Positions 9,650 to 20,738 of a stretch of DNA of 64,000 nucleotides are shown here, one piece after another; position 1 is the first letter of the stretch; each line of letters opens with the position of its first letter. The position numbers were made by a program, and so were the translations under genes. The notes beneath the pieces were generated by a model. It saw only the letters and a list, made by a program, of their open reading frames with translations. It did not search any database and was not told where the DNA came from. Source of the stretch: Symsagittifera roscoffensis (taxonomy: Eukaryota > Xenacoelomorpha > Acoela > Convolutidae); assembly GCF_963678635.1 (NCBI RefSeq), contig NC_087071.1, positions 6,773,624 through 6,837,623 on the forward strand, written 5' to 3'.

Positions 9650-10135
9650 ACGAATAAAATTGTTTTTTCCAACACGTGTGCAAAAATAACTCAGAGTTAT
9701 TCCGCAAGATGCAAAGTTTGATTTGACGTTTTCAAAAATTTAATTAATTAGTTTTACAAGATGCAAAAAATTGTTTTTGTTTCATATGCATATGCGAAAA
9801 ACACAAAATTTTTTTGTTGATTTATTGCTAAAATTGTTTCATAATTGATGACTTTGAGTGCTATTCCGTATCTTAAAATTTTGTTTTTCCGATATTGATT
9901 TTCAACAAGCTTTTCTTAATTGCGAGATTTTTTTTGATTTTTTTATCAAGTGTGCCAAAAAATTATAAAAATTTTTGCATGGTGCAAAAACTAAAGTAAA
10001 GTTTCTAACATGTTTGCAAAAATTGAGATATTTTTTTTGTCATGTGCGAAAAAAAAATAGAAACTTGTACAAGATGTTAAATTGGTTTAATTTTTTGCAA
10101 TCTTTCTAACAAAACTTTGTAAAATTAATTATCAG
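9650..10135. repeat. Non-coding stretch with dispersed CATG/GTGCAAAAA-type motifs
   Basis: Very AT-rich. Variants of a short motif recur every 30-90 bp: CACGTGTGCAAAAA, CAAGATGCAAA, ACAAGATGCAAAAAA, GTGTGCCAAAAAA, CATGGTGCAAAAA, ACATGTTTGCAAAAA and CATGTGCGAAAAAA. The same stretch recurs near 13460-13620, 39470-39860, 42930-43050 and 46120-46240, always just downstream of a zinc-finger leader or short ORF and before gene Y. It could be a replication or binding-site array, or simply decayed low-complexity DNA. Confidence 0.5.
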
Positions 10136-10335
10136 TTGTATATTGAGTTTGATTTTTTACAAAGTTTTGCAACAAGTTTTCAAAAAGCACTTTGACTTTG
10201 CAACCTTAGCAAAGAAATTAAATTACAAAACAAAATACAACAAACAAAATATTTACAAATTAAAGAGCTGTCGAGCAGCTGAGTTCTCAAAATTTTGCAA
10301 GTTCTCAATGGAGCGCAAAGCCGTTCTTGCCTCCA

Positions 10336-10727
10336 TCACTGGTGGTTCGCTGACTGAAAATCTTGGTTCAAAGAACCCCTCATCTTTTTCGATGGTAATT
10401 GGTTGTCCACAAATCCATCTTTCCAAGGAAAGAGGAAATCGTCGAATGTTTGAGCCACATATCTAGAGTCAAGAGTTTCGGGGTAGTTCATTCCCACATG
10501 CTCGGCCACTTCCTCCATCATTTGCATTTCTCCAAGTTGGTTCTCTGTAGGGGTATTTGCGTTATATGATATTCGTTGAAATCTCTGCGCATCACCTCCA
10601 ACATGTGCCAGACTTGGGATGGGATGTCCATTCGTGCCAGAAAAACTCCAAAAACTGTTTCTCGCACTTGGATTTGTACTAAATCAGCCGAAAAATCTAC
10701 CGAGAACATAAGGTTGTTGTTTTGCAT
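10336..10727 (-). pseudogene. Uncharacterised Polinton gene Y, copy 1
   Basis: Minus-strand relic in two frames (10518-10727, then 10336-10527). The first holds FSADLVQIQVRET; the second holds EEVAEHVGMNYPETL and RYVAQTFDDFLFPW. A frameshift separates them near 10520. Five copies of this gene exist in the window, the best being 43317-43730 and 46507-46920 with about 137 open codons. Acidic protein with aromatic FLFPW motif; no family recognised. It always lies upstream (left) of gene X and points the same way. Confidence 0.5.
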
Positions 10728-11719
10728 GAGAAGATCAATTTGATCAAAAAGTTGTGAGCGAAGTTGAAATAAATAAAGTTAAGAGTAAAAACAAAACTTA
10801 CAGTTGCGAGGGAAGAAGTTGACGGTGATTAAGTTGAAACTAAAATATTTAGAGCTGAGAGAGGAGGTCGTTGACGTTGGTTAAGTGGAAAACAAAAGGA
10901 TTTTTTAATTAAGAGAGAGGGGTACCTTCAGTTCTATTGTGTGGGTTTAACCATACAGAATGGATTTTCCTTATTTGGATTTTTGTCGTGTATAATCAAA
11001 TTTCAGTTTTTTTAATGGAATTCTTATAGATAAGTCGTGTCCAATTGGAAACAAACCTCCATTTTGGGTACTTTTACAGACTGTCGTTTCCAAGCCAAAA
11101 ATATTCATTTTTGTTCAAGTTTTTGTATCCAATCATACAAAAGTTTACGTTTTATGGACTCAAATTTGCCAAAAAAAGTATAAAAAGATACACAAAAGCA
11201 ACAGCAAAATTAAATGACCAAAAAATGTTTGCTGTCAAAATCAGAAATATTGCCGATATAAGTAACAAAAGATGAAAAATTAATCAAAGTAGCATCTCTA
11301 TAAATCTTCTCATCAAGTTAATTGATTTTTTTGTATATAACTGATGAAAAATTGCTGATCTTTGAGTAGATGGTCAAGTTATTTGATTTTGATGTAGGTT
11401 TGAGTTGTAGACAAATTTCATTTTTTTTTATGGAACTCTTATAGAAAGGTCGTGTCCAATCGGAAAAAAACCTCCATTTCAGGTACTTTTAAAAATTGTC
11501 GTTTGCAAACCAAAAATGTTCGTTTTTGTTCAAAAGTTTACCTTTTAAGGACTTAAATTTTTCAAAAAAGTTATAAAAATATACACAAAACAATAGCAAA
11601 AATAAATGACCAAATTTTGTTTGTTGTAAATATAAGAAAAATTGCCGATATAAGTAAAAAAGAAGAAAAATAAAAAAAGGTAGCATCTCTACAAATCTTC
11701 TCATCACTTTATTTAATTT

Positions 11720-12155
11720 TTTTTCAAATAATCGATGAAAAATTGCTGATCTTTGAGTAGATAGTCAAGTTTTTTGATTTTGATGTAGGTGTCAGAGGAT
11801 AGCTCACAATTGATGAACGTTTCAAAGCAAATCTCTGGAAATCTGATTCCAAACCTGATCAAGGAAGATTTTGAAATTTGAAAATCTTTAAAGAAATGTA
11901 GGAATAAAAAAATTTGCTTTGGAGTTTTGACAATTTTTAGAGTTGGGTAGGGAAGAAAAAGAGTCTTTGGAATATTATCGTACGACTTTTTATTAACTTC
12001 AACTTTTCTAAAATAATTAAAATTTCTTTTCTAGTCAGGTGTAACTCAGCAGTAACTTTAAAGCTAAAATAAGCTTTATGGGGATCAAAAATAAACTCTG
12101 TGACTGAGTAACTATCCCTAAAAAAAAGATTTTTACTTAGTCGGAGAACTCCCAC
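11720..12155 (-). pseudogene. Uncharacterised Polinton gene X, copy 1
   Basis: Minus-strand small gene divergent from the zinc-finger leader at 12774. It reads SYSVTEFIFDPHKAYFSFK and then, after a break near 11940, a second part with FLFHFFKDFQ-like and IRFGIRFPEI-like segments in another frame. All five unit copies keep both parts in the same order, so the ancestral protein was about 160 residues. Rich in Phe, Lys and Ile; no family recognised. The divergent promoter at 12395-12600 would serve it. Confidence 0.45.
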
Positions 12156-12394
12156 AATATATTTTGCACAATATAAACAACCAAAAAATTTTGAAAAAAG
12201 TAAGAGTCTTCAATTATTTCATCAATAAAGCAATCACATGGAAACTTTCATTTTCTCTTTTAGAGTAACTCGAGGAAGTTCAAAAGCTTTCTTATTAACA
12301 TTCTTCAAAAATGATTTGTTTTTGATCCAAAGCTATGTCCAGAAACTGCTCAGTTCTGATTGGTTGAGAATTTTTATGGAAAAGTCTAGAACTT

Positions 12395-12590
12395 TCGAAG
12401 GAATGACGTAGGCGATGATGTCATTACAGTAAAAGGAAAGTTGCTTGGTTGTTGACGTCACTTCTAACTATAGAATGACCTCATTACCATAAAAAAAATT
12501 GCGTAGGCGGTGACGTCACTTCTATTCGAAGAATGACCTCATTAACATAAAAAGATAATTGCGTTGGCGATGACGTCAATCTTAGTATAA
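12395..12590. promoter_or_regulatory. Divergent CRE/TATA promoter, unit 1
   Basis: Cluster of TGACGTCA-type sites. Three are perfect octamers (in TTGACGTCAC, GTGACGTCAC and ATGACGTCAA); others are degenerate, such as TGATGTCA and TGACCTCA. A TATA box GTATAAAAACG follows the last site by a few bases on the plus side. Gene X starts leftward on the other flank. CRE octamers are bound by CREB/ATF-type bZIP factors in animals; their use here is inferred. Confidence 0.6.
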
Positions 12591-12773
12591 AAACGCTTAT
12601 ATTATAGGGTTAATTCAATAATTTTCTTTGCCAATCAGAAACAGTAAATTGAGTTTTAATTCAATTTTTACATTTCGTTACTTAACAAAAAGAAAAAAGT
12701 AAGCATTTTTATTCAATTGTTACTTTAAATGTTTAATTTTGGAACATTTCTAAATTCCCGATTTTTTTGGATA

Positions 12774-13345
12774 ATGCCTGCCTTTAACCGAAAGGAGAGA
12801 GTGAAGTGTGAGTACTGTGCTCACTAAAACAGGAGAGCTGACACTCCGAGACATCGAAAAAGATGTGAAAAACAAAAGGAACATAAGTTACCAAACTGTC
12901 ATTTTTGTACAAAGAGCAAAGAGGAGATGGGTTTTCATGTTTCGAAAAAGCATGCTCAACCAAGTTCGAAGCATTCGACAGTTTGTCTTTCTTGTGAAAA
13001 AGAGTTCCCAAATTTCTACTCTGTCCAACAACATCGGAGAAAAGAACATGGAGCAAAACAACGGAAGTCCAATGATACTGTATCGGACTTGAACAAGATT
13101 GTGGAGGAAGAAGGAGAAGATTGTGAAAAACGAAAGGAGGAACTTAGTACTTGTCAACCTTTTCTGGTAGATACGGAGATGGAAAATGGGAGACATAAAA
13201 GTATTTAACTTCCAAATGTCCAAGTTAGACACTGAAATAATCAACGAAACACAAGAGGAAGTCTTCAACAAGCACAATTCTGCCGCAAAAATCAACATTG
13301 CACTGGGGTTCGTTCTTCGAAATATTGAGACTGGTGAATATATTG
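12774..13345 (+). pseudogene. Polymerase-B zinc-finger leader, unit 1 (truncated)
   Basis: Begins MPAFNRKERVKCEYCAH at ATG 12774, right after a 3' splice-like site, and hits TAA at 12825-12827. The frame then stays open through a second finger (CHFCTKSKEEMGFHVSKKH) and a third (CLSCEKEFPNFYSVQQH, C2H2 type) to about 13208. A frameshift moves the next segment (VFNFQMSKLDTEI-like, from about 13197) to another frame. Homology to the polymerase gene at 15757 ends at about 13345, where the next unit begins. It is therefore only the 5' end of the gene, carried along by unit duplication. Confidence 0.6.
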
Positions 13346-13870
13346 CTTAAAGTTTTTCATAATTGATGACTTTGAGAGCTATTTCGTATCTTAATACTTT
13401 GTTCCGATATTGATTTTCAACAAGTTTTTCTTTTTTTTTGCGAGATTTTCTTTGATTTTTTTTTGTGTGCCAAAAATTATAAAAATGTGTGCCAAAAAAT
13501 TATAAAAACTTTTGCATGGTGCAAAAATTAAAGTAAAGTTTCTAACATGTTTGCAAAAATTGAGATAATTTTTTTGTCATGTGTGAAAAAAAAGCGAAAT
13601 TTGTACAAGATGTTAAATTGGTTTAATTTTTTGCAATCTTTCTAACAAAACTTTGTAAAAGTAATTACCAGTTGTATAATGAGTTTGATTTTTTACAAAA
13701 TTTAGCAACAAGTTTTAAAAAAAAACTTTACTTTTGCAACTTTAGCAAAGAAATTTAATTACAAAACAAATTACAACAAACAAAACATTTACAAATTAAA
13801 GAGCTGTCGAGCAGCTGAGTTCTCAAAATTTTGCAAGTTCTCAATTGAGCGCAAAGCTGGTCCTGCCTCC
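13346..13870. repeat. Inter-unit non-coding stretch, unit 2 start
   Basis: AT-rich, no gene seen. It repeats the 9840-10320 sequence (ATAATTGATGACTTTGAG, then the GTGCAAAAA-type motifs, then GAGCTGTCGAGCAGCTGAG). GAGCTGTCGAGCAGCTGAG itself holds a short inverted repeat, AGCTG-TCGAG-CAGCT. Confidence 0.6.
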
Positions 13871-13871
13871 A

Positions 13872-14264
13872 TCACTGGTGGTTCGCTGACTGGAGTTCTT
13901 GGCTCAGAGAACCCCACATCTTCTTCGATGGTAATTGGTTGTCCACAAATTCATCTTCCCAAGGAAAGAGGAAATCGTCGAATGGTTGAGCCACATATCT
14001 AGAGTCAGGAGTTTCGGGGTAGTTCATTCCCACATGCTCGGCCACTTCCTCCATCATTTGCATTTCTCCGAGTTGGTTCTTTGTAAGGGGTACATGCGTT
14101 ATATGCTGTTCGTTGAAATCTCTGCGCATCACCTCCACCATGTGCCAGACTTGGATTGGGCTGTCCATTCGTGCTAGAAAAACTCCACAAACTGTTTCTC
14201 GCACTTGGATTTGTACTAAATCAGCCGAAAAATCTACCGAGAACATAAGGTTGTTGTTTTGCAC
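13872..14264 (-). pseudogene. Uncharacterised Polinton gene Y, copy 2
   Basis: 130-codon minus frame with FSADLVQIQVRET, MVEVMRRDFNEQHITHVPL and RYVAQPFDDFLFPW. This copy is open over its conserved length. It may have an upstream exon, since a donor-like GTAAATTTT follows at the expected place on the minus strand, but I cannot prove splicing. Conservation across five copies supports a genuine Polinton-encoded protein of unknown role. Confidence 0.5.
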
Positions 14265-14871
14265 GAGAAGATCAATTTGGGCAAAAAGTTGTGAGGGAAG
14301 TTGAAATAAATAAAGTTAAGAGTAAAAACAAAATTTACAGTTGCGAGAGAAGAAGTTGACGGTGATTAAGTTGAAACTAAAATATTTAGAGCTGAGAGAG
14401 GAGGTCGTTGACGTTGGTTAAGTGGAAAATAAAATTATTTTTAGTTAAGAAAGAGGGGTACCTTCAATTCTATTGTGTGGATTTAACCAATCAAAATGGG
14501 TTTTCCTTATTTGTATTGTAGTCGTGTCCAATCAAATTTCAGTTTTCTTTTTATGGAATTCTCATAGAAAAGTCGTGTCCAATTGGAAACAAACCTCCAT
14601 TTTGGGTACTTTTAAAAGTTGTTGTTTCCAAACCAAAAATGTTCATTTTTGTTCAAGTTGTCGTATTCAATCATACAAAAGTTTACCTTTTAAGGACCTA
14701 AATTTTCCAAAAAAGTTTTAAAAAATATACACAAAACAATAGCAAAAAAAATGACCAAATTTTGTTTGTTATAAAATTGAGAAATATTGCCGCTATAAGT
14801 AAAAAACGAAGGAAAATTAATAAAAGTAGCATCTCCACAAGTCTTCTCATCAAGTTATTAGATTTTTTTTT

Positions 14872-15350
14872 CTATATAATCGATGAAAAATTGCTGATCG
14901 TTGAGTAGATAGTCAATTTCTTTGATTTTGATGTAGGTTTGAGAGGATAGCTCGAAATTGATGAACTTTTCGAGCAAATCTCTGGAAATCTGATTCCGAA
15001 CCTGATCAAGCAAGATTTTGAAATTTGAAAATCTTTAAAGAAATGGAGGAATAAAAAAATTTGCTGGGGAGTTTTGACAAATTTTAGAGTTGGGTAAGGA
15101 AGAAAAAGAGTCTTTGAAATCTTATCGTACGACTTTTTTATTAACTTCAACTTTTCTTAAACAATATATATTTTTTTCCAGTCAAGTTTACCTCAGCAGT
15201 AAGTTTATAGCTTTGATAAGCAATATGGGGATCAAAAATAAACTCTTTGATTGAGTAACTTTCCCTAAAAAGACCTTTACGTAGTCGGAGAACTCTATTT
15301 TGGACAACATAAACAACCCTCGAGGAAGTTTTTTCATTGACATTATTCAA
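14872..15350 (-). pseudogene. Uncharacterised Polinton gene X, copy 2
   Basis: Two minus-strand frames, 15147-15350 (starts MNNVNEKTSSRVVYVVQN) and 14872-15150. Together they cover the same protein as copy 1, with a frameshift near 15148. The first part carries ESYSIKEFIFDPHIAYQSYK; the second ends SKKLTIYSTISNFSSII. It lies head to head with the polymerase-B gene across the CRE promoter at 15445-15575. Confidence 0.5.
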
Positions 15351-15444
15351 AAATGATTGTTTTTGATTAAAAGCTATGTCCAGAAACTGCTCAGTTCTGA
15401 TTGGTTGAGAAATTTTATGGAAAAACCTAGAATTTTCGAAGGAG

Positions 15445-15575
15445 TGACGTAGGCGATGACGTCATTACCATAAAAGGAATGTTGCTTGGGTGTTGACGTC
15501 ACTTCTAATTATAGAATGACGTCATTACCATAAAAGAAAAATTGCGTAGGAGGTGACGTCATTGTTAGTATAAAA
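15445..15575. promoter_or_regulatory. Divergent CRE/TATA promoter, unit 2 (polymerase B)
   Basis: Four perfect TGACGTCA octamers at 15457-15464, 15494-15501, 15517-15524 and 15554-15561, plus a half-octamer TGACGT at 15445. Their starts are 37, 23 and 37 bp apart. A TATA box (TATAAAA, 15569-15575) sits 8 bp after the last octamer and points to the polymerase gene. Gene X starts on the other side. This is the least degraded promoter of the five. Confidence 0.7.
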
Positions 15576-15680
15576 AGTTTAATTTATAGGGTTATTTCAT
15601 TAATTTTCGTTGCCAATCAGAAACAGTCAATTGAGTTTTATTTCAATTTTTACGTTTCGTTACTTAACAAAAAGAAAAAA

Positions 15681-15753
15681 GTAAGCATTTTCATTCAATT
15701 CGTACTTTAAATTTTTAATTTTTGAACATTTCTAAAGTCCCGATTTTTTTTAG
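15681..15753 (+). other. Probable 73-bp intron in the 5' UTR of the polymerase-B gene
   Basis: Donor AAAAAA|GTAAGC at 15681 and a T-rich tract ending in TAG at 15753. The acceptor lies three bases before the ATG at 15757. The same donor and tract are present in the other units (for example 42161-42234), which supports function in the parent element. Confidence 0.55.
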
Positions 15754-15756
15754 ATA

Positions 15757-18700
15757 ATGCCTGCCCTTAACCAAAACGAGAAAGTGAAGTGGGAGGACTG
15801 TGCTCAGGAAAACAGGAGAGCTGACACTGCGAGACATTGAAAAAGATGTGAAAAGCAAAAGGAACATAAGTGTCTAAACTGTCATTTTTATACAAAGAGC
15901 AAAGAGGAGATGGGTTATCAATTTTTGAAGAAGCATGCTCAACCAAGTTCGAAGCATTCGACAGTTTGTCCTTCTTGTGAACAAGAGTTCCCAAATTACT
16001 ACTCTCTCCAACAACATCGGAGAAAGGAACATGGAGCAAAACAACGGAAACCCAGTTATACTGTAGCGGAATTGCACAAGATTGTGGAGGAAGAAGGAGA
16101 AGATGGTGAAAAACGAAAGGAGGAACTTAGTACTTGTCAACCTTTTCTGGTAGATACGGAGATGGAAAATGGGAGACATAAAAGTATTTAACTTCCAAGT
16201 GTCAAAGTTAGACACTGAAATAATCATTAAAACACTAGAGAAAGTCTTCAACAAGCACGGTTCTGCCGCTAAAATCAACATTGCACTGGGGTTTGTACTT
16301 CGAATTATTGAGACTTGTGAATATCGATCTTACTACGCCCATGGAAACAAAAATTTGTTCGATAATTTCCATTTGCTCTGTACTAAAGCAGACTTGATAA
16401 CAATCGAAGGAAAAGTGGAAAAAATTGATATTGTTGAGCATTGTACCCAAGAACGCCAGAACACAAAATGGAGATTCAATTTGATTACTAACGTTACAAT
16501 TTTTGCTGCTTTGCTGAAAAAAATCCCAATGGGATATCCAGACTCTGTCTTAACCGAATCTCTTCTGAAAAACCATTCTGTTAACTGTCTTTTATCTAAC
16601 AAAGACAAGGAACCTTACAATGATCGTGTGTGACTTTTCTGCGCATTGGCAATGCACATGAATGGACATAATGATCTCGATTCTCACACTTCTAGACACT
16701 TTACAGAGCTCATATCAAAATCTAGTTATGAACCAAAAATTTTTCGTGGAGTTTCTGTAGAAGAATTACCTGTTGTCGAGGAAATTGTTCAAAAAAAACA
16801 TTTTTATATACGCTTTCGATATCCAAGAAGGAGAATATGTAGGAGAACTAGCTCGACGGAAAATTGGAAGATTTGACCAAACAGTTAAGCTACTGAGAGT
16901 TAACAATCATGTCATTCATACAACTGATATTGATTCTTTTTTTTAAGTAATTCGGGTGTCCTAGTTGTGATAATTTCTTCAAAAGATCTGAGTTTCTCAA
17001 CAAACATCTTCTGAGATGCAAGAAACGAGCGAAATATTTTTACCCACAGAACCTCTATGAGCTTCACGAAACCTTGTTTGAGAAGCTAAAAGGTTTCCAT
17101 CTTCGAGTTTCTGAAGATAAGAAACTTTTCAATAATCTAACAATTTTCGACTTTGAGTCGTTTATGTTCCTACAGAGAAATTAAAAGAGACGCAAACTGG
17201 ATCGGAAAACATATACCAATTTCAGTCTCTATATCATCGAATCTGATTGATGAAAACCATTTTTTGTACAACAAGGATCCACAGAACTTGATTATTGATT
17301 TTGTAAGCAAACTTGCGCTGTTGGCTGAGAAAAGTAAGCTGGAGATGAAAAAAAAAATTTCATATTTTGAAGTGGCTGTCAATGAACGAATGAAAAAGAT
17401 TTTTGATCAGCTAAACGAACGCGGTAAAAATTATTCAAGTAACATATTTTAGTACGAAGACGAATGCATTGAAGATTCGGAAGAAGCAGATTTGTCAACA
17501 CAATTCTTGCGAATTCAGAGTAAACAACTCATCGATCTGAAACAACATCTGGAGAGATATGCAAATACTTTACCTGTTTTTGGATTTAACAGCGGTAGAT
17601 ATGATTTGAATTTGATCATGTCATACTTAATCCCTTATTTGTTTCGCGATAAAGAACAAGAAACATCAGTCATCAAAAAACAAATGATTTCATTTCCTTC
17701 AAGTTTGGAGATGTAAAGTTTCTCGATATAATGAAGTTCATAGGTAGAACAACTACTCTGGACTCCTTTCTTAAAGCCTATAAAGCTAGCGAAACGAAAA
17801 GGTTCTTTCCCTATGAGTGGTTTGATAACCCAGACAAACTTGAATTTCCCGAACTACCACCGTATGAAGCCTTTTTCAGTAACACTAGAAACAACAATCC
17901 TCTAGACAAAGACTTCATTGATAATGAGAAGCTTAGAAAAAGTGGGCTTGACGAGCATCAAGCACTGAAAAAGCTTCAAACCAAGACTGTGCCTCCATCT
18001 GTTTGGATAATTACAATTACTTGCTAGAGACTTGGCAGAAAAACGGAAGGACAGTGTTCAAAGACTTTTTGAAGTGGTACAGCAATAAGGATGTAGTTCC
18101 AACCCTGGAGACTATGCAAAAAAAAACGATTCAGTTTTATCAAAACAAGGGATTTGATATGTTAAAACTTGGTTGTACTCTTCCAAATCTAGAAAACATA
18201 TGTCTACTCAAATCTACGAATTTCAGTTTTTATCCATTTTGTGAACTTGATAAAGAATTGTGTGAAAAATTTCGAGAAAACATGACCGGTGGACCTTCAA
18301 TAGGTTTTTCTCGAAAAACTGTATTTGATAAAATATTCATCAGAAATTCATCAAATGTTTGTAAATCTATCGTTGGAATTTGTGCAAGTCAGCTCTTCCC
18401 TTTCTCCATGTGTCAAGATATGCCAACAGGACTGTACACGAGATGTGAGTTTGACAACGATATGCAGAAATTTAAAGCTAGACACAATCGAAATTGCAAT
18501 TTTGAGATTATGGTCATGTCTTTCTATCAGGAAACAAGGCCAAAATGTAAAATTGAGACTTTTTTCCTATCTGGAAAACAGAAAAAAAACGACTGTTTTA
18601 ATGTGGACGTTTATTGTGATCACTGTAAAACAATGTTCGAAGCAATGGGATGCTAATACCACTTCTGTTCCTGTCAAGAAGCTTGTCCCTCCTCAACAGA

Positions 18701-19984
18701 ACAGAATATTGAGCGAGGAAACAAGAAAAATGAGATGGATGATATGCGACGAGAATATATTAAAGAGAAAAGATACAAAGTGGAAGAAATGTGAGAGTGT
18801 GACTGGTGGGAAAGTTTCAAAACTGATGACAAGATCAAAAATCACGTCTGAACCCACTGTCCCTATAAAAGGCCTCTTTCTACTGACCCCCTTCTAGCAA
18901 AAACAAAAAAAGGATCTCTTTTTGGCTACGTTCAGTGCTTTTTAGTTGTTCCATATGAGCTAAAATCAAAATTTGCCAATTTTTTTCCAATTTTCAAAAA
19001 CACTGAAGTTGAAAGAAATAATATTGGAGACTACAGGAAAAATTATGCAATCCAGAACGAAATGTTAAAGCCTCCTCAGAGAATGCTGATTTCTAGTTTC
19101 AAGCTAGAAAATGGAACGGTTATAACTCCTCTGTTCAACTTTTATTTGGAACTTGGCTTGCAACCCACCAAAATTAGCCGTTTTGTTCAGTATACTCCAC
19201 GCAGATGTTTCAATAATTTTGTTCAATCAGTGGTTGATGCGAAAAGTAGAAGGAGATGAAAACCCTCTATCGGGAGTTGTAGCAGAAACAATGAAACTTT
19301 TGGGTAATTCCTCCTATGGTTATCAGATCCTGGATAGATCGAGACATACAATCACAAAATAGCTGAACGATGAAAAAAACTCATAAGGGAATCAATGTGC
19401 CAATGTTGAAAAGATTGATTACAGTTGAAAAAAAGAGTTGTATGAGGTGCAGTTGTTGAAATCAACCATTGAACATAGAGAACCCATCATCGTTGGATTT
19501 TTCATACTGCAGTATGCGAAACTGAGAATATTGGAACTCTACTATAACTTCTTTGACAAGTTCTGTGATATAAATAATTTTGAAGAATTGGAGATGGATA
19601 CATACTCTCTTTATTTGGCTCTTGCTGAAACAAACTTATACGACTGTATCCAACCAGATAAAAGAGTTGCTTGGGAAAAATAGAGGGAAAATGACTGCAG
19701 AGACTCTTTCAAAGCGGATGCAAAATCTAATTTCTTCCCTCGAACGTGTTGCAGTACGCATAAAAAGTATGATAAACGGGAGCCGGGACTTTTTAAAGAA
19801 GATTTCAGATGTACAGACACGCTATGTTTGTGTAGTAAGACATATTGCTGCTATGACAACAAGTCCAATAAGTTCAAATTTAAGAGTAAAGGATTCAATA
19901 AACGGGTTCCAGAAGATTCTGGAGACGGTTCCATTTCAAAATACAATAAAATTTTCTTAGATCAAACTATAACAAATCTTACCT
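15757..19984 (+). pseudogene. polB: Protein-primed DNA polymerase B of a Polinton (degraded)
   Basis: Relic of the replication polymerase. An N-terminal zinc-finger leader contains CPSCEQEFPNYYSLQQHR. The 3'-5' exonuclease motif Exo I (IFDFESF, about 17142-17162) keeps D and E, and Exo II reads FGFNSGRYDLNL (about 17578-17613). The polymerase motif A segment (GICASQLFPFS, Cys codon 18381-18383) has no Asp at the position expected from the family D-x2-S-L-Y-P pattern. Motif B is KLLGNSSYGYQ (about 19294). Motif C reads EMDTYSLYLAL, where the family has D-T-D (Tyr codon 19603-19605). A Cys-rich C-terminal region (CLCSKTYCC) follows. Breaks include a TGA at 15838-15840 and frameshifts near 16170, 16630, 17160, 17450, 17715, 18010, 18650, 18900 and 19260. 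It is non-functional. Family assignment is strong; fine breakpoints are approximate. Confidence 0.85.
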
Positions 19985-20293
19985 TGTTTTGGAAATTTTT
20001 GGAAATAAAAAACTCTTTTTTTTTTGATAAAAATTCCAAGTTGATAAAAACACACTATCCCACTTCCCGAGTCGAGATTTTTCATCTAATTTGAAGCAAG
20101 ATTTGAGCGGTTGGAGCGGTTTTTTTAGACAATTACGCTCAAAATCTTGCTTCAAAATGAGCGGTTTAAGCGGTTTTTGAACGGTTTATCTAAAAAAAAC
20201 CGCTCAAAAACCGCGCAATATTTGAACGGTTTTGAGCGGTTTATCTAAAAAAAAAAACGCTCAAAAACCGCGCAAGATTTAATAATAAAAATT

Positions 20294-20366
20294 CGATCAC
20301 TGAGGGATTCGAACCACCAATCTTCTGATTCGAAGTCATACGCCTTATCCGTTAGGCCATGCGGCC
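20294..20366 (-). tRNA. tRNA-Arg(UCG)-like pseudogene or SINE head
   Basis: A 73-nt minus-strand cloverleaf. The D arm (GCCT...AGGC) pairs; the anticodon loop is CTTCGAA, giving anticodon TCG (Arg); and the B box is GGTTCGAATCC. The acceptor stem has two mismatches among seven pairs, and the T and anticodon stems one each. Lying inside a repeat, it is more likely a tRNA-derived repeat head than a working gene. Confidence 0.6.
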
Positions 20367-20569
20367 CTGAAATTAGTGTCGCGCAGCGAAGCCAATATAA
20401 ATTACGCACCACAATGAATACTGAATACTCTGCATTCTAATTCATGCTTTTGAAATTCCTGTGACAGTGATACGTACCTCAGACCACAGGTTTCCATAGT
20501 ACTGCGCATCGTATCCGTCTATATAATCTTGGTCGCACCGTCTCCGCTTCGGTCTGCAAAGACGCGCAG

Positions 20570-20738
20570 TCTCAACCTCGGTCGCGAAAGTCTTGAAAGT
20601 GCACAAAGTGCGCAACGGATCATCATGGTCGCAAAAGTCTGGAAATGCCATGTTTTGGTCGCCAAAGCCTGGACATGCCTAATTTTGGTCTGTAAAGTCT
20701 GGACATGCCAAAGTTTTGTCGCGAAAGTATGGACATGA
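20570..20738 (+). repeat. 30-bp minisatellite
   Basis: About four to five degenerate copies of a unit like TTGGTCGCNAAAGTCTGGAC. In one frame it reads repeats of the type VAKVWTC. The repeats are not tied to any gene. Confidence 0.65.

Larger units (their letters stand above)
5926..19984. mobile_element. Polinton/Maverick (adintovirus-like) relic L
   Basis: Composite relic of a large viral DNA transposon. It has ATPase-like fragments (minus), several small uncharacterised genes on both strands, two promoter/zinc-finger cassettes, and a degraded protein-primed DNA polymerase B (plus) at its right end. Relic R (34.2-48.9 kb) has homologous sequence in the same order from about 38.0 kb (compare 8.2-13.3 kb with 38.1-42.8 kb), which supports a common parent element. 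I could not find terminal inverted repeats, and both limits are only where recognisable homology stops. All coding frames are interrupted, so this copy is not autonomous. Confidence 0.65.

Noticed and set aside
13935-14177. Plus-strand ORFs over gene Y (also at 40189, 43380 and 46570)
   Set aside because: They are the antisense of gene Y. The minus frame keeps a longer conserved protein with its own start.
20294-20366. A functional tRNA-Arg gene
   Set aside because: Stem mismatches and its place inside a repeat argue for a tRNA-derived sequence.
20570-20738. CRISPR array
   Set aside because: Repeats are degenerate and adjacent with no spacers, in an animal genome; it is a minisatellite.
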